Assembly: GCA_018136815.1 (NCBI GenBank) | Contig: CM030933.1 | Location: forward strand, 1,054,001 to 1,118,000 | Length of the DNA stretch: 64,000 nucleotides | Origin: Isochrysis galbana | Lineage: Eukaryota; Haptophyta; Isochrysidales; Isochrysidaceae | Direction of reading: 5' to 3' | In this document: positions 1 through 7,786 of the stretch, piece by piece | Layout: the number at the start of each line of letters is the position of its first letter | Position numbering within the stretch: the stretch's first letter is position 1 | The notes under the pieces: generated by a model | Seen by the model: only the letters and a program-made list of their open reading frames with translations | Told to the model about the DNA's origin: nothing | Database searches by the model: none | Program-made: the position numbers and the translations under genes

Positions 1-882
1 AGTAGTCTGGTCCTGCTCGTTCTTCTGGCCGATGGCCAGCCGGTAGCGCCACTCGTTCATCACATTGATACCATCCTCAGTAGCACGAATAGCCAAAACG
101 CCAGTGTTCTTGTCTATGAGGCCGTTGAAACACCCAGCCTCACTGCTGTCTGCTTGGGGGTTCATACAGTCCGTGGCAGAGATCAGGTCTGCGTTGGCGA
201 AGGCTGAATAGCCAGGGGCGATGCCACGAACGATAGGTCCAGGGTCATGCGACCAGACGCAGTCGACATCGGAGAGGACGACGTGGACGCCTGCACGCAG
301 CACAGCTACCAAGGCATCCACTTTGCGCACGCCAAGCTTCCGGAAGCCAGATTCGTCACCTCGCACATATTCACTGTCCAGTGATGACTTGGTCTTGGAC
401 CAGTCGAGACAGTCGAATGCCTGAGCATTACATTGATTGAGCACCTGCTCATCCATGGCGATCGCGAGGATGGGAATGGCGATGCGCTTGATGTGAAGCA
501 CCCAGTTTTCGAGCATCTCGTGCACCCCTCCGGTTGCATAAGTCATCATCGCCCAGTCGCCACGTCGCACCGGCATCGTCGCGATGGTGTGCACATAAGA
601 TGAACCGATCCATTGTTGATTCCCAATTGGCAGGGCGCTGCCGCTCGATCTGGCTGCACGCTGCGATTGATCGCGTGACTCAGCCGCTCGCGATTGGTGC
701 TCAGCGTGCAGGTCGTGCTCGAGCAATTTGCGCTGGGCGATGAGGAGCTCCCGGCGGAGCTGGCGGACGAGCTCGCTCTCAACGAAACCACCGTACCCTA
801 GAGGCCGATATATGAAGCCGAGTAGCGTGAGCACCGCCGCGAGCGCAAGGAGCAGCAGGGGCAGCCCCGCTGCGCGCGCCAT
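1..882 (-). CDS. GT77-like nucleotide-diphospho-sugar glycosyltransferase, type II membrane protein (3' end beyond window)
   Basis: The reading frame is open from an ATG at 882 to the window edge (294 codons). It starts with MARAAGLPLLLLALAAVLTL, a signal anchor at about residues 5-24, followed by a basic/glutamine-rich stem to about residue 85. The catalytic part shows WAMMTYATGG, the block HIKRIAIPILAIAMDEQV, a DxD motif in VVLSDVDCVWSHDP near residue 205, and a GCFNGLIDKNTGVLAIRAT block near 265. In the PF03407/GT77 family (plant RGXT and RRA type) the DxD binds the metal and the nucleotide sugar. I infer a Golgi enzyme transferring a sugar to a glycan or glycoprotein; donor and acceptor cannot be read. 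An internal hydrophilic insert follows the DEQV block. The family assignment rests on motif recognition. Confidence 0.8.
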   Translation of the reverse strand, partial: MARAAGLPLLLLALAAVLTLLGFIYRPLGYGGFVESELVRQLRRELLIAQRKLLEHDLHAEHQSRAAESRDQSQRAARSSGSALPIGNQQWIGSSYVHTIATMPVRRGDWAMMTYATGGVHEMLENWVLHIKRIAIPILAIAMDEQVLNQCNAQAFDCLDWSKTKSSLDSEYVRGDESGFRKLGVRKVDALVAVLRAGVHVVLSDVDCVWSHDPGPIVRGIAPGYSAFANADLISATDCMNPQADSSEAGCFNGLIDKNTGVLAIRATEDGINVMNEWRYRLAIGQKNEQDQTT

Positions 883-924
883 GCGGCGTGGCGCGGGCGA
901 GCGGCGCGTCCGAAATCCATTTTG

Positions 925-1000
925 TCTTTCTTCTACTTTAGGAGTACTCCTACTCTACTCTTCTCTACTCCAGAGTACTCTATTCATTCTCACTCCGTTG
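925..1000. promoter_or_regulatory. Candidate promoter with TACTCTAC/GAGTACTC motifs
   Basis: Just upstream of the glycosyltransferase start is a run of short repeats (GGAGTACTCCTACTCTACTC and AGAGTACTCTATTC), with the self-complementary core GAGTACTC. The same vocabulary fills the divergent intergenic region at 12960-13145. I infer a promoter element class; nothing else supports a function. Confidence 0.35.
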
Positions 1001-1003
1001 CTG

Positions 1004-2259
1004 TCAGCTGTCAGAGTTTTCTTGTTGTCCTAGTTTAATCCTAGTGCTGAGGGACCGTTCCTCATCGGCAACGGAGCCCCTACCCCGCGATGGGGGTGTG
1101 CGCAGTTGGTGCATGGTGGGGGTGAGGGTGTTGGAGGCGATGGTGGTGGGGGCGATGGTGGTGGGGGAGATGGTGGCGGTGGACGGCGGAGAGCGGAGGA
1201 GGAGGAGATGGTGGAGGTGGTGAGGGTGAGGGTGGAGGAGGCGAGGGTGGTGGGAGGCGATGGCGATGGCGAGGGTGGTGAAGGCGGAGGGGGTGGAGGA
1301 TGGGGACGGACTCTTCGGCGACAGCGGCGTGTCCATGAGCACATCGCCCGTGCTGGTGCTGGCAGCCATCAGCCATAAGCCATGACGGCCATGGAGGGGA
1401 GGAGGAGGGAGTCGGAGTCGGCGCGCTCCATGCCCCTATGATTTTAACGATAGTTCGAAGGGCCTCTGCCATAAGGCATGTCCAATGGCCAATGGAGTAG
1501 CGGGTATGGGAGTCTGCTTTTCATGCTTGAAGTTTGCGATTTGCTGTCCCCCAGGGCCCATGGGGGATGGGGGGGGGGGCAGCGTGGCTGCTGTGTTGGG
1601 TGTGGCCGGGTGGCGCGACCAAAGTCGCATGCACCTGCTCGGCCTCTGATGGTGAGCGCGGTCGCTTCGCCAGTGACTGCTCCGTGTGGGCTGGAGGGTG
1701 AGGTCGCGGCCTCTTTATAAATCAGCATAAGGAGAAAGGAAGGGGCGGCGACTCAAAAACTGGTGCACACACACCAACGAGTTCTTCAAAGCTTCTTCAC
1801 TTTCACTCCAACTGACCTCAGATCACTCCAAATTCAGGAGATGGGGGGATGGGAAGCTTCCCTCCACCAACACTCTGTGAAAATATCCTGCAAATGACAA
1901 CAATTGGCTTACAGAAGCTCTCGCTTGTGGCAATGCCATCTGAAAGCCCGTCTATCGATGCCACCGGCCTGGCAATGCAAAGAGCAATTCCGCCAAGATT
2001 GCTCAGTCCAACATGACAAGTGTGGGCTTTGTAGCCGAGGCCCATTTTTCTAGTAACGATGGCTGTGGGGAGTGCACGTACAATGCAACGGTGCGGAGCG
2101 TAGGGTGAATAGCAAAGTTCTCTGCCATTGAGCCAAAAGGGATCGAGCTCGAGGTTGGAAGTGACCGAGACATGCATGCGCCATGGATTTGCAATGGATC
2201 CGTGATAGCGTACGCGAACGAACCGCGTCGTCCAACAGACGCATGCCCCCCAAACCTGG
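1004..2259. other. Intergenic region with GGTGGN simple-sequence tract
   Basis: No gene is supported here. Positions 1106-1300 are a GGTGGG/GGCGAT-type low-complexity tract that keeps several frames open with Pro/His or Gly/Glu runs. Positions 1320-1350 (minus) encode the short string MDTPLSPKSP, which recurs at 41350-41385. Positions 1550-1580 are G-rich. From 1818 to 2259 the minus strand is open in a frame that might hold more of the F-box/BRCT gene if it is spliced, but I could not define a canonical junction. Confidence 0.5.
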
Positions 2260-3309
2260 TCATGAAGGTGGTGCATATGGTGTATGTAAGGCAAGTAGCC
2301 CACTGTTTGCCGGCCATGAGGAAGTCGAGCTGGAGTGCGGGAGCAAGGTGACACTCGAGACATGCATGCGAAATGGATCTGTGCTAACGCAGCGCCTCCT
2401 CTGCCGGCATTCAACGAGCCAGCGCACATCGACGATGGGGATCTGCCATTGGAGAGCTGCGCGTAGCTTGTCTGAAGAGCAATGCCTAAGCGACATCGCT
2501 AGCAAGTGTGTTGTGCCTCGGCGGCCCGCCTCTGGCCTGCGAAGCTCGTCGTCGTACGTGCCCCCAAGAAATTTCACAGTACGCTTAATATCTTGACGCT
2601 GTGATGTTGGCAAACCACTGACTGTGATGGACGCGCCGGCCAAAGGGGCTACCCTGTATTCATGTGTTGGCTGCCGCTGTGCCTTGCGCACACTGTCCCA
2701 AAGCCACCGGGGTGATACAACAGCAATCCGACCCAGAGATTCTCCCGCGATGATAGCCTTCTTTGAGAAACTTGCTGAGCACAGCAGGTGCGTGGTTGTA
2801 GTCGTCAAGGCGTCATCCCACTGCCCACCCATTGCAATCACTGCTGAGCGGGCGGCCTTGTGCTCCGACTTCTCCAACCGAGTTGAGCTAACACAGACTC
2901 GGCGAAAGAGATGTACCCGCAGGCCGTACCTCTCCGGGCCGACGGGAGGCCCATAATCAAAGTTGTCCCTGCTCCAGAGGCTGAGGCAGAGCGGGCGCCA
3001 CAGATGCTCATCGCGAGCAGCTGAACGGAGCGCGCGAGTGACGCGCAGCAGCACTGCGAGGTCACGAGCCGGGAGCGCTCGCAGGATGGCGGCAAGGCAG
3101 TCGGTCGGCAACGCGAGGATCGATCCAGTGAACTGCGATGTCGCCCTCTGTCTCGACGCCATTCCCACCTTGGCAAGCCCTGCCCTGCCCCCCCCTTCCC
3201 CCCCCCCGAGCCCCTCGATGCGGCGCACGGACGCCACTCGTTGGCTCGGCAGCTCCACTTCATCCCTTGGGTTCGGGGGTTTTCTTTTCTGAGCTCGGTC
3301 TGCCGCCAC
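2260..3309 (-). CDS. F-box protein with two tandem BRCT domains
   Basis: The 349-residue frame has a low-complexity basic N-terminus, then an F-box at about 64-110 (LPTDCLAAILRALPARDLAV, followed by DEHLWRPLC). A first BRCT-like domain spans about 136-215 (GGQWDDALTTTTTHLLC, then VVSPRWLWDSVRKA). A second spans about 223-310 (ITVSGLPTSQRQDIK, GGTYDDEL, then VDVRWLVEC). The two BRCTs have the expected order of a GG turn, a THLL strand and a final W helix. F-boxes recruit SCF ubiquitin ligases through SKP1 and tandem BRCTs bind phosphopeptides, so a nuclear role in ubiquitylating damage- or cell-cycle-phosphorylated proteins is inferred. A shorter start at M50 (position 3162) would keep both domains. 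The C-terminal 40 residues look unordered and may be misread intron: an imperfect direct repeat with GCATGCATGTCTCG occurs at 2165-2185 and again at 2345-2370. Confidence 0.75.
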   Translation of the reverse strand: MAADRAQKRKPPNPRDEVELPSQRVASVRRIEGLGGGEGGGRAGLAKVGMASRQRATSQFTGSILALPTDCLAAILRALPARDLAVLLRVTRALRSAARDEHLWRPLCLSLWSRDNFDYGPPVGPERYGLRVHLFRRVCVSSTRLEKSEHKAARSAVIAMGGQWDDALTTTTTHLLCSASFSKKAIIAGESLGRIAVVSPRWLWDSVRKAQRQPTHEYRVAPLAGASITVSGLPTSQRQDIKRTVKFLGGTYDDELRRPEAGRRGTTHLLAMSLRHCSSDKLRAALQWQIPIVDVRWLVECRQRRRCVSTDPFRMHVSSVTLLPHSSSTSSWPANSGLLALHTPYAPPS

Positions 3310-3337
3310 GAAGGGCCTTGAGCCTCTCCCTCCTCAT

Positions 3338-3540
3338 CCTAGATGGGAAATACGAAATACGGTGCTGGGGCCTGCAAATACAGCGAAATACATACGTATT
3401 TGGCCTGAGGCCAAATACATTTCAAATACATTCGAGGCCTACAACCCAGGACGCGCTTCCATTACAGCCAAATACATATGTATTTGGCCTTTGGCCAAAT
3501 ACCAAATACAGTGAATACGTATACGTATTTCCCATGTAGG
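3338..3540. mobile_element. Non-autonomous hAT-like MITE with 8-bp target duplication
   Basis: The element has 17-bp terminal inverted repeats, CCTAGATGGGAAATACG on the left and the reverse complement of CCTACATGGGAAATACG on the right (one mismatch). It is flanked by a perfect 8-bp direct repeat CTCCTCAT at 3330-3337 and 3541-3548. An 8-bp duplication is typical of the hAT superfamily. The 203-bp interior is AT-rich and built of small palindromes around CCAAATAC/GTATTTGG. It has no coding capacity. Confidence 0.8.
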
Positions 3541-3723
3541 CTCCTCATCTGAGCCTCATCTCCCTCTCCCTCCTATCGCCAGCCGTCCCTCTCCGCCCGT
3601 TTGCTAACGTAAACGGGGCCCATTTCTTACCGCACTCCATCGGGGGGGGTGCAAACCCCCCCCCTCTCCCTCTCTCCACTGTAACCCGGCAACCCGGCGC
3701 TCTCCCTGCGGCGCGTCGCCATC
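3541..3723. other. C-rich spacer
   Basis: Pyrimidine-rich spacer with C and G runs; I see no gene or site in it. Confidence 0.5.
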
Positions 3724-4002
3724 AGGTCGTTATGCCTTCATTTGGTACCCCTCGTTTCCAAATACGCAATGCGGGGCCACCACGAGGGAGTCCCAATCCT
3801 AGGGGTGGGACTCCCAAGTGCGTAAAGGGCATGAGATCTACGTCCCGGCCGCGGTGGACTTGCTCGGCAGGAACGTCCTCATGGTGAGCTCGGCCCGCGG
3901 TGACGCCGCATGTGCATGTGTCAAGATCGTCGCCGCAGCCGCCCGGAAGATCGACCAACATTTTACGGGGGCATCTGTAAAAAAAATAACCAAACCTCAC
4001 GA

Positions 4003-4080
4003 TTGTCTTGAAAGGATCGTGTCATTATGAGCTGTGCTCGCTGTCTTCTCAGAACTTCTTTTCGATGTCGTAAAAGATGT
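4003..4080 (-). pseudogene. Fragment of the virus-like element protein
   Basis: Two short stretches are the reverse complement of the 3' part of the gene at 53323-53706. Positions 4003-4025 match the segment encoding KTILSRQ, and positions 4045-4075 match the segment encoding the FYDIEKKF block. The order and spacing are disturbed and no open frame remains. Confidence 0.6.
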
Positions 4081-4085
4081 GCGTG

Positions 4086-4168
4086 AGGTGTCGTTCCGTC
4101 AATAGTGGGACATCAGTCGAATTGAGCGATCAAATGTCCACAGTTGTATTGTAGTCGTTTAACATTAG
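4086..4168. repeat. Dispersed repeat shared with 33870-33955
   Basis: The stretch around GTGTCGTTCCGTCAAT, TGGGACATCA and ATCAAATGTCCACAGTT recurs in reverse complement at 33870-33955 with small gaps. Two copies in one window indicate an interspersed family; its nature is unknown. Confidence 0.6.
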
Positions 4169-4211
4169 ATCATGTTAAAATTATAATAGAGAGACGCCGT
4201 CAAAGCTTCTT

Positions 4212-4525
4212 CCGCTAAGGCAGAGCACCTGTGATGACTTGCAATCACATCGGTGCACGCCGTGCATGGGCACGGCGCGATGTGCATCGGTCCCCCCCCC
4301 GCGGATACGCCGTGCGTGCGCATGTCAACTCGTTCCCTCTGTGTACAGTCTGTGTACCCCTGCGGCCCACAACTACGTAAACTGGCCATATAAGAGATGT
4401 TTCATTACGCAGCACCTGTGATGACTTGCAATCACAATGTGCACGCCGTGCGTGGGCACGGCGCGATGTGCACCGGCGCCCCCCCGCGGGGGCGCCGTGC
4501 GTGCGCATAGCAACTTCCAGGAAGG
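4212..4525. repeat. Imperfect direct duplication, about 190 bp apart
   Basis: Positions 4218-4345 and 4408-4512 are similar. Both contain GCACCTGTGATGACTTGCAA, TGCACGCCGTGC, GGGCACGGCGCGATGTGCA and a C run followed by GCCGTGCGTGCGCAT. Each copy contains its own inverted repeats around GCACGCCGTGC/GCACGGCG. Nothing coding is evident. Confidence 0.65.
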
Positions 4526-4873
4526 TGCACGCCGTGCGTTCACTCTTTCCGCGGGGGAACTCTGGGCGCGGAGGACGGGCGGAACCCCTGGGGCACCCCC
4601 CTGGGACCAGTTGATTATTACCGTATATGACGAGAACACTAACGTAAACAGCTGGCCTGGTCTTCTGATCTCTCTCTCTCTCTCCCGCCCCCCGGGGGGT
4701 TCCCCCTCTTCCCCTCCCGCTCTCATCGGCCTACCAGAGTGAGAAGGCTCCTACTGCCTGTCTCCCTCCTCCCTCCTCGCTCACCCTCCAGCTCTCTCCT
4801 CGGCCTCGTCTTCCTCACGATACAGCTTTGTCTAAAGCTCTGGAAGGTATTGAAACATTAGGACTTGGAGACG

Positions 4874-5227
4874 ATGAGGGGTCCCGTAACCCATATCGAG
4901 AACTACGTACTTACCAAACCTGAAGTTAGCAATCACTTAAAAACACGGCTACGAGAATTCAGCAAGGAAAAGGAAAGATACGACAAAGTCTTAGAAGACT
5001 ATTGCCCGGTATTCAATAAAAAGAAGCTGCTATCACTACGTAGCAATAACACAAAACTATACGAACTGCAACGGAAGCTAGAATTGTTCATTGAGATCGT
5101 CAGTGAGTACTCTCAAGAATATGCCGGCAAATTTATTCGTGACATTCATAATCTAAACGAAGAATATCATGACGTAGTCGAGGAAGCTTACAAGGTAATA
5201 ATGAGTAAACAGGGAAACACCTCTTGA
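4874..5227 (+). CDS. Hypothetical 117-residue charged helical protein within the rearranged element
   Basis: This frame begins at an ATG at 4874. It stands out from its surroundings because it is AT-rich, with lysine codons AAA/AAG and many Asn, Tyr and Ile, while the flanks are GC-rich. The protein is highly charged and predicted largely helical (ENYVLTKPEVSNHLKTRLRE, FSKEKERYDKVLEDY, LYELQRKLELFIEIVSEY), with heptad-like spacing that suggests a coiled coil. It has no signal peptide or membrane segment. I do not recognise the family. The base composition and its position inside the mobile element suggest acquired, probably viral, DNA. Confidence 0.5.
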   Translation: MRGPVTHIENYVLTKPEVSNHLKTRLREFSKEKERYDKVLEDYCPVFNKKKLLSLRSNNTKLYELQRKLELFIEIVSEYSQEYAGKFIRDIHNLNEEYHDVVEEAYKVIMSKQGNTS

Positions 5228-5299
5228 AGGGCGTGTCTCCGCGAAAGAGCGGACGAGACGCCCCCGCCGGAGAGCAACCTTGCTCGTCAGATATTTTTG

Positions 5300-5415
5300 G
5301 GGCGGGCGCGCGGAGAGAGAGAGGCGCGACCGTCGTCCCTTGGGTCGGCTATGAGAGCTACGAGCGGCTCGTGCCCAACGGCCGCGTCAACAAATACAAA
5401 AAAGCTCGGCCCTAG
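5300..5415 (+). pseudogene. Fragment of an element-encoded C-terminus
   Basis: The plus frame ends in WVGYESYERLVPNGRVNKY followed by KKARP and a stop at 5413-5415. The sequence from about 5390 to 5480, across this stop, has a reverse-complement counterpart near 53720-53870 in the 1.1-kb element. It appears to be a remnant of an element gene with no convincing start. Confidence 0.35.
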
Positions 5416-5635
5416 GACATCGGGCCAAGCTCCCCTCGATAAAAAGAAAACGCGCGCACTTCCAGCTGCCTCCTCGTCACGCGTCACGCATGTCGTCGTC
5501 GGCGGGGCGCCCCTGCTGAAGGAGGCGGAGGTAGCACAACGCCTCCGCCCAGCTGCTCGCGGCCGAGGTGGCCGCCGTCGGCTTCCGCTTCCGCGAGTCT
5601 TGGGACCGCACCCCGCCGCGCACCGCCACCTGGCC

Positions 5636-5690
5636 GCTCGTGAGCTAGGGATGCGGCGCCTTGGTTGTGGGGACGTTGCTCAACTGCATG
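5636..5690 (+). pseudogene. GNAT acetyltransferase fragment
   Basis: The stretch reading ARELGMRRL and its continuation matches, at nucleotide level, the minus-strand GNAT gene at 10076-10483 (the helix after the acetyl-CoA loop), with small indels. Only about 45 bp survive. Confidence 0.6.
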
Positions 5691-5714
5691 CATTTGGGAT
5701 TTGATTCCCGCCCG

Positions 5715-5839
5715 AGGTCGTATGCCTTCGTTTGGTACCCCTCGTTTCCAAATACGCTCCCGGCACAAAAAAAATCTTCTAGTAATGTATTAATCATGCT
5801 GCTATCGGAGACCAAATGACAAATGAAGGCAAGCCGCCT
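5715..5839. mobile_element. Short inverted-repeat derivative (125 bp)
   Basis: This interval begins with AGGTCGTATGCCTTCGTTTGG and ends with the complement of AGGCGGCTTGCCTTCATTTG, the two terminal types of the larger elements. Between them is a short AT-rich spacer containing GGCACAAAAAAAATCTTCTAG, which is also found beside the solo end at 48752. It looks like an internally deleted, MITE-like derivative, although no target duplication is visible (CG and AA flanks). Confidence 0.5.
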
Positions 5840-6946
5840 AAGCTTACTTACGGACTGACAGCCCAACTAGGCTCGCACTCGCTACCGCTATGTCGCTGTC
5901 CGCCCCGTCGTCCCGCTCGCCCTCGCGCCCTCGCCACTGCCCGCCATCCACCTTCCCGCCATTGAGGTGGATCCGCCCGTCCAGCCCGCCAATTCCCAGA
6001 ACACCGTGCCTTCCGCCGCCTACCTACCTTCCGTACCTTCCGGTTCCCTCCGTCCCATCGTCCCATCCGTAATCCGTAACCTCCAATCCGTCATCCGTCA
6101 GAATGTGGGCAAAGCAAGTGAGGGTAGCAAGCCTTTGAACCCACCATCTATCCACCTTCCCGTGGGCGAATGATGGATTGAAGGCACACTGGGAGCACAG
6201 CTCAGGGGCAGGTGAGGCTGGGGCATGGCCCTGACCCCTCCTGCCTGCCTCCCTCGCTGGCGCTCCGCGCCCCTGCGGGTCGACTAGAGCTGGCTGGGGG
6301 CTCCTGAACAGGGGGGGCCAGGGGGAGGAAGGGCTGGATAGTGGGATGGGCTGGCCACGACGGGCTAGGGCGAGCGAGTCAAGCAGGCTTGTGGGGAGAA
6401 GAATGGGAATGGGTAAGCAAGACTGTAGACTGTGTACTCATGGCAGGCCATCAATCAGGCGTGCCAGGAGAGTGGGTGGTTCCTCCTCCATAGCAGGGGA
6501 GGAGTGGAGAGAGAGGGGGGCTCGCGCCCCCCATGGGCGAACTAAGTATAAACTTATAGTTGACCTATGATCCTATGATCATAGCCCATGACCCATGACC
6601 CATGATGTATGATGTGCACGCCGTGCTGACGTGCCGACCTATGAAAGTAGTGGGTCCATGGCCGCGTGTGCTGTAAGAATATTATAAATTTTATTATCTT
6701 AATGTAGGACCTTACTTTCACGGTATTCCAAAGGACAAAAGCACTTATTTCTTACCTCCCGAAAAGTCGCCCTTTATAATAGTTAGGCCGGGCGGGCGAA
6801 AAGTATTGTAGTACAAGCCTTGTCTATCAACCCACTCGGAGTCTATCTGTACTTTCTCGCCCCTCTTGCCTCCCCCCCCCCCCCTCCCCCTCCGCCTCTC
6901 TGCGACGGAGACGTGAGACGTCGGCGTCGGGCGCCATCGCAAGCTC
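5840..6946. other. Intergenic region with retroposon pieces
   Basis: No gene is supported. Positions 6220-6566 match the 3' part of the 751-bp retroposon (18560-18849), ending in the stem-loop GAACTAAGTATAAACTTATAG. Positions 6640-6692 are the retroposon's 5' end in reverse orientation (complement of the GCACACGCGGCCATGGACCC stretch). Between them are short tandem CATGACC/TATGATC repeats. Positions 6700-6780 are AT-rich and precede the cytochrome b561 gene. Confidence 0.5.
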
Positions 6947-7786
6947 ATGGCTCTCGCCACCACCCTTCTCGCCCTCGCGGTGGTACGCACACCACTCGGC
7001 GCCTTAGTGCCGGCGAGCAGCCGCCTGGTGTCACAGCAATCTACTGTTCGAATGGCGGCCGACCGAGCGGATGGCCCACAGATCCCTAGCGCAGCTGCAG
7101 CAACGGTGTCCTCATGGTCGCCATTGTGGCTCTCGGTTGCCACATCCGGTGCAATTCTGGCTCGTGCGCCGTGGGAGACGATGCCACGCCTTCTTATTCT
7201 GCATCTGTGTGGTCTGGTACCGATGCTTCCGCTGGGAGCCGCGGCTCGCATCGCTGTTCGAAAGAGATTACAGCGCTCGACCACCAAGCAGCAGCTCTCG
7301 CCAACAGCGAAGAAAAATCGAGCGACTTCGATGGTCAAAGCGCATGCTGTGTGCAGTGGCGTGGCACTATACGCCGGAATTATTGGCGTCGTATCCATTT
7401 TCCTGAACAAGGCGGCGGCAGGCAGGCCGCACCTGACCAGCCTGCATGGCCGCATTGGAGCAGTCACTATTGCCTGTTGGTTTGCAACATATGCTGTAGC
7501 GCAACCAGAGATTTGGAGGGATGTCTGGAGAAGATTAAGACGAGATGGATCATTCAAGTTGAAACCGCGATACTTGTGGGGCAGCACTCGGCATCGAAAT
7601 TTTGGCAACGGGGCCATTTTTCTCTCTCTCACGGCCATTGCTACAGGAGTGAGCGGCAAATGGGGACGGGATGCATTTGGGCTCCCTTTTGCGGCTGCAA
7701 TATGTGCATCCATTTTCGCCATCGGCCTCCTGACTTTTGGAGAATCCGTTAGGCCACCATCCGGTCCATCACGGCGCAAAGGGTAA
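6947..7786 (+). CDS. Cytochrome b561 domain-containing membrane protein
   Basis: This 279-residue frame starts MALATTLLALAVVRTPLGAL, a leader that could target an organelle or the secretory path. The core has five or six hydrophobic segments between about 60 and 265. Conserved b561-like histidines appear in MVKAHAVCSGVAL, in AGRPHLTSLHGRIGAV (two His) and in RHRNFGNGAIFLSLTAIATG. In the family two heme b groups are held by four such histidines, and electrons pass across a membrane from ascorbate or a similar donor to ferric or monodehydroascorbate acceptors. NKAAAGRPHLTSLHG is the most diagnostic stretch, close to the CYB561D1/D2 pattern. The long antisense frame over the same bases has no recognisable domain and is rejected. 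Confidence 0.75.
   Translation: MALATTLLALAVVRTPLGALVPASSRLVSQQSTVRMAADRADGPQIPSAAAATVSSWSPLWLSVATSGAILARAPWETMPRLLILHLCGLVPMLPLGAAARIAVRKRLQRSTTKQQLSPTAKKNRATSMVKAHAVCSGVALYAGIIGVVSIFLNKAAAGRPHLTSLHGRIGAVTIACWFATYAVAQPEIWRDVWRRLRRDGSFKLKPRYLWGSTRHRNFGNGAIFLSLTAIATGVSGKWGRDAFGLPFAAAICASIFAIGLLTFGESVRPPSGPSRRKG

Larger units (their letters stand above)
3724..5839. mobile_element. Rearranged copy of the TTTGCCTTCATTTGGT inverted-repeat element
   Basis: The left end reads AGGTCGTTATGCCTTCATTT at 3724. The far end, at about 5811-5839, is the reverse complement of the second terminal type (AGGCGGCTTGCCTTCATTT, with a short internal duplication). About 120 bp next to the left end match, in reverse, 11100-11219 of the 1.9-kb copy. 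Inside are fragments of the same cargo: a piece of the virus-like gene (4003-4075, minus), a GNAT piece (5636-5683, plus) and a segment around 5390-5480 that also occurs near 53720-53870. Flanking dinucleotides are TC and AA, so there is no target duplication. A second left-type end at 5715 suggests a composite or rearranged copy. Confidence 0.55.

Noticed and set aside
1004-1472. Pro/His-rich minus-strand frames and the Gly-rich plus frame
   Set aside because: They are products of a GGTGGN simple-sequence tract open in several frames at once.
5640-5712. tRNA T-arm-like GGGATTTGATTCCC
   Set aside because: There is no A-box or acceptor stem at the right distance; it is inside element debris.
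6745-7779. 344-codon minus-strand open frame
   Set aside because: It is antisense to the cytochrome b561 gene, shows no domain, and its composition follows from the plus-strand codons.
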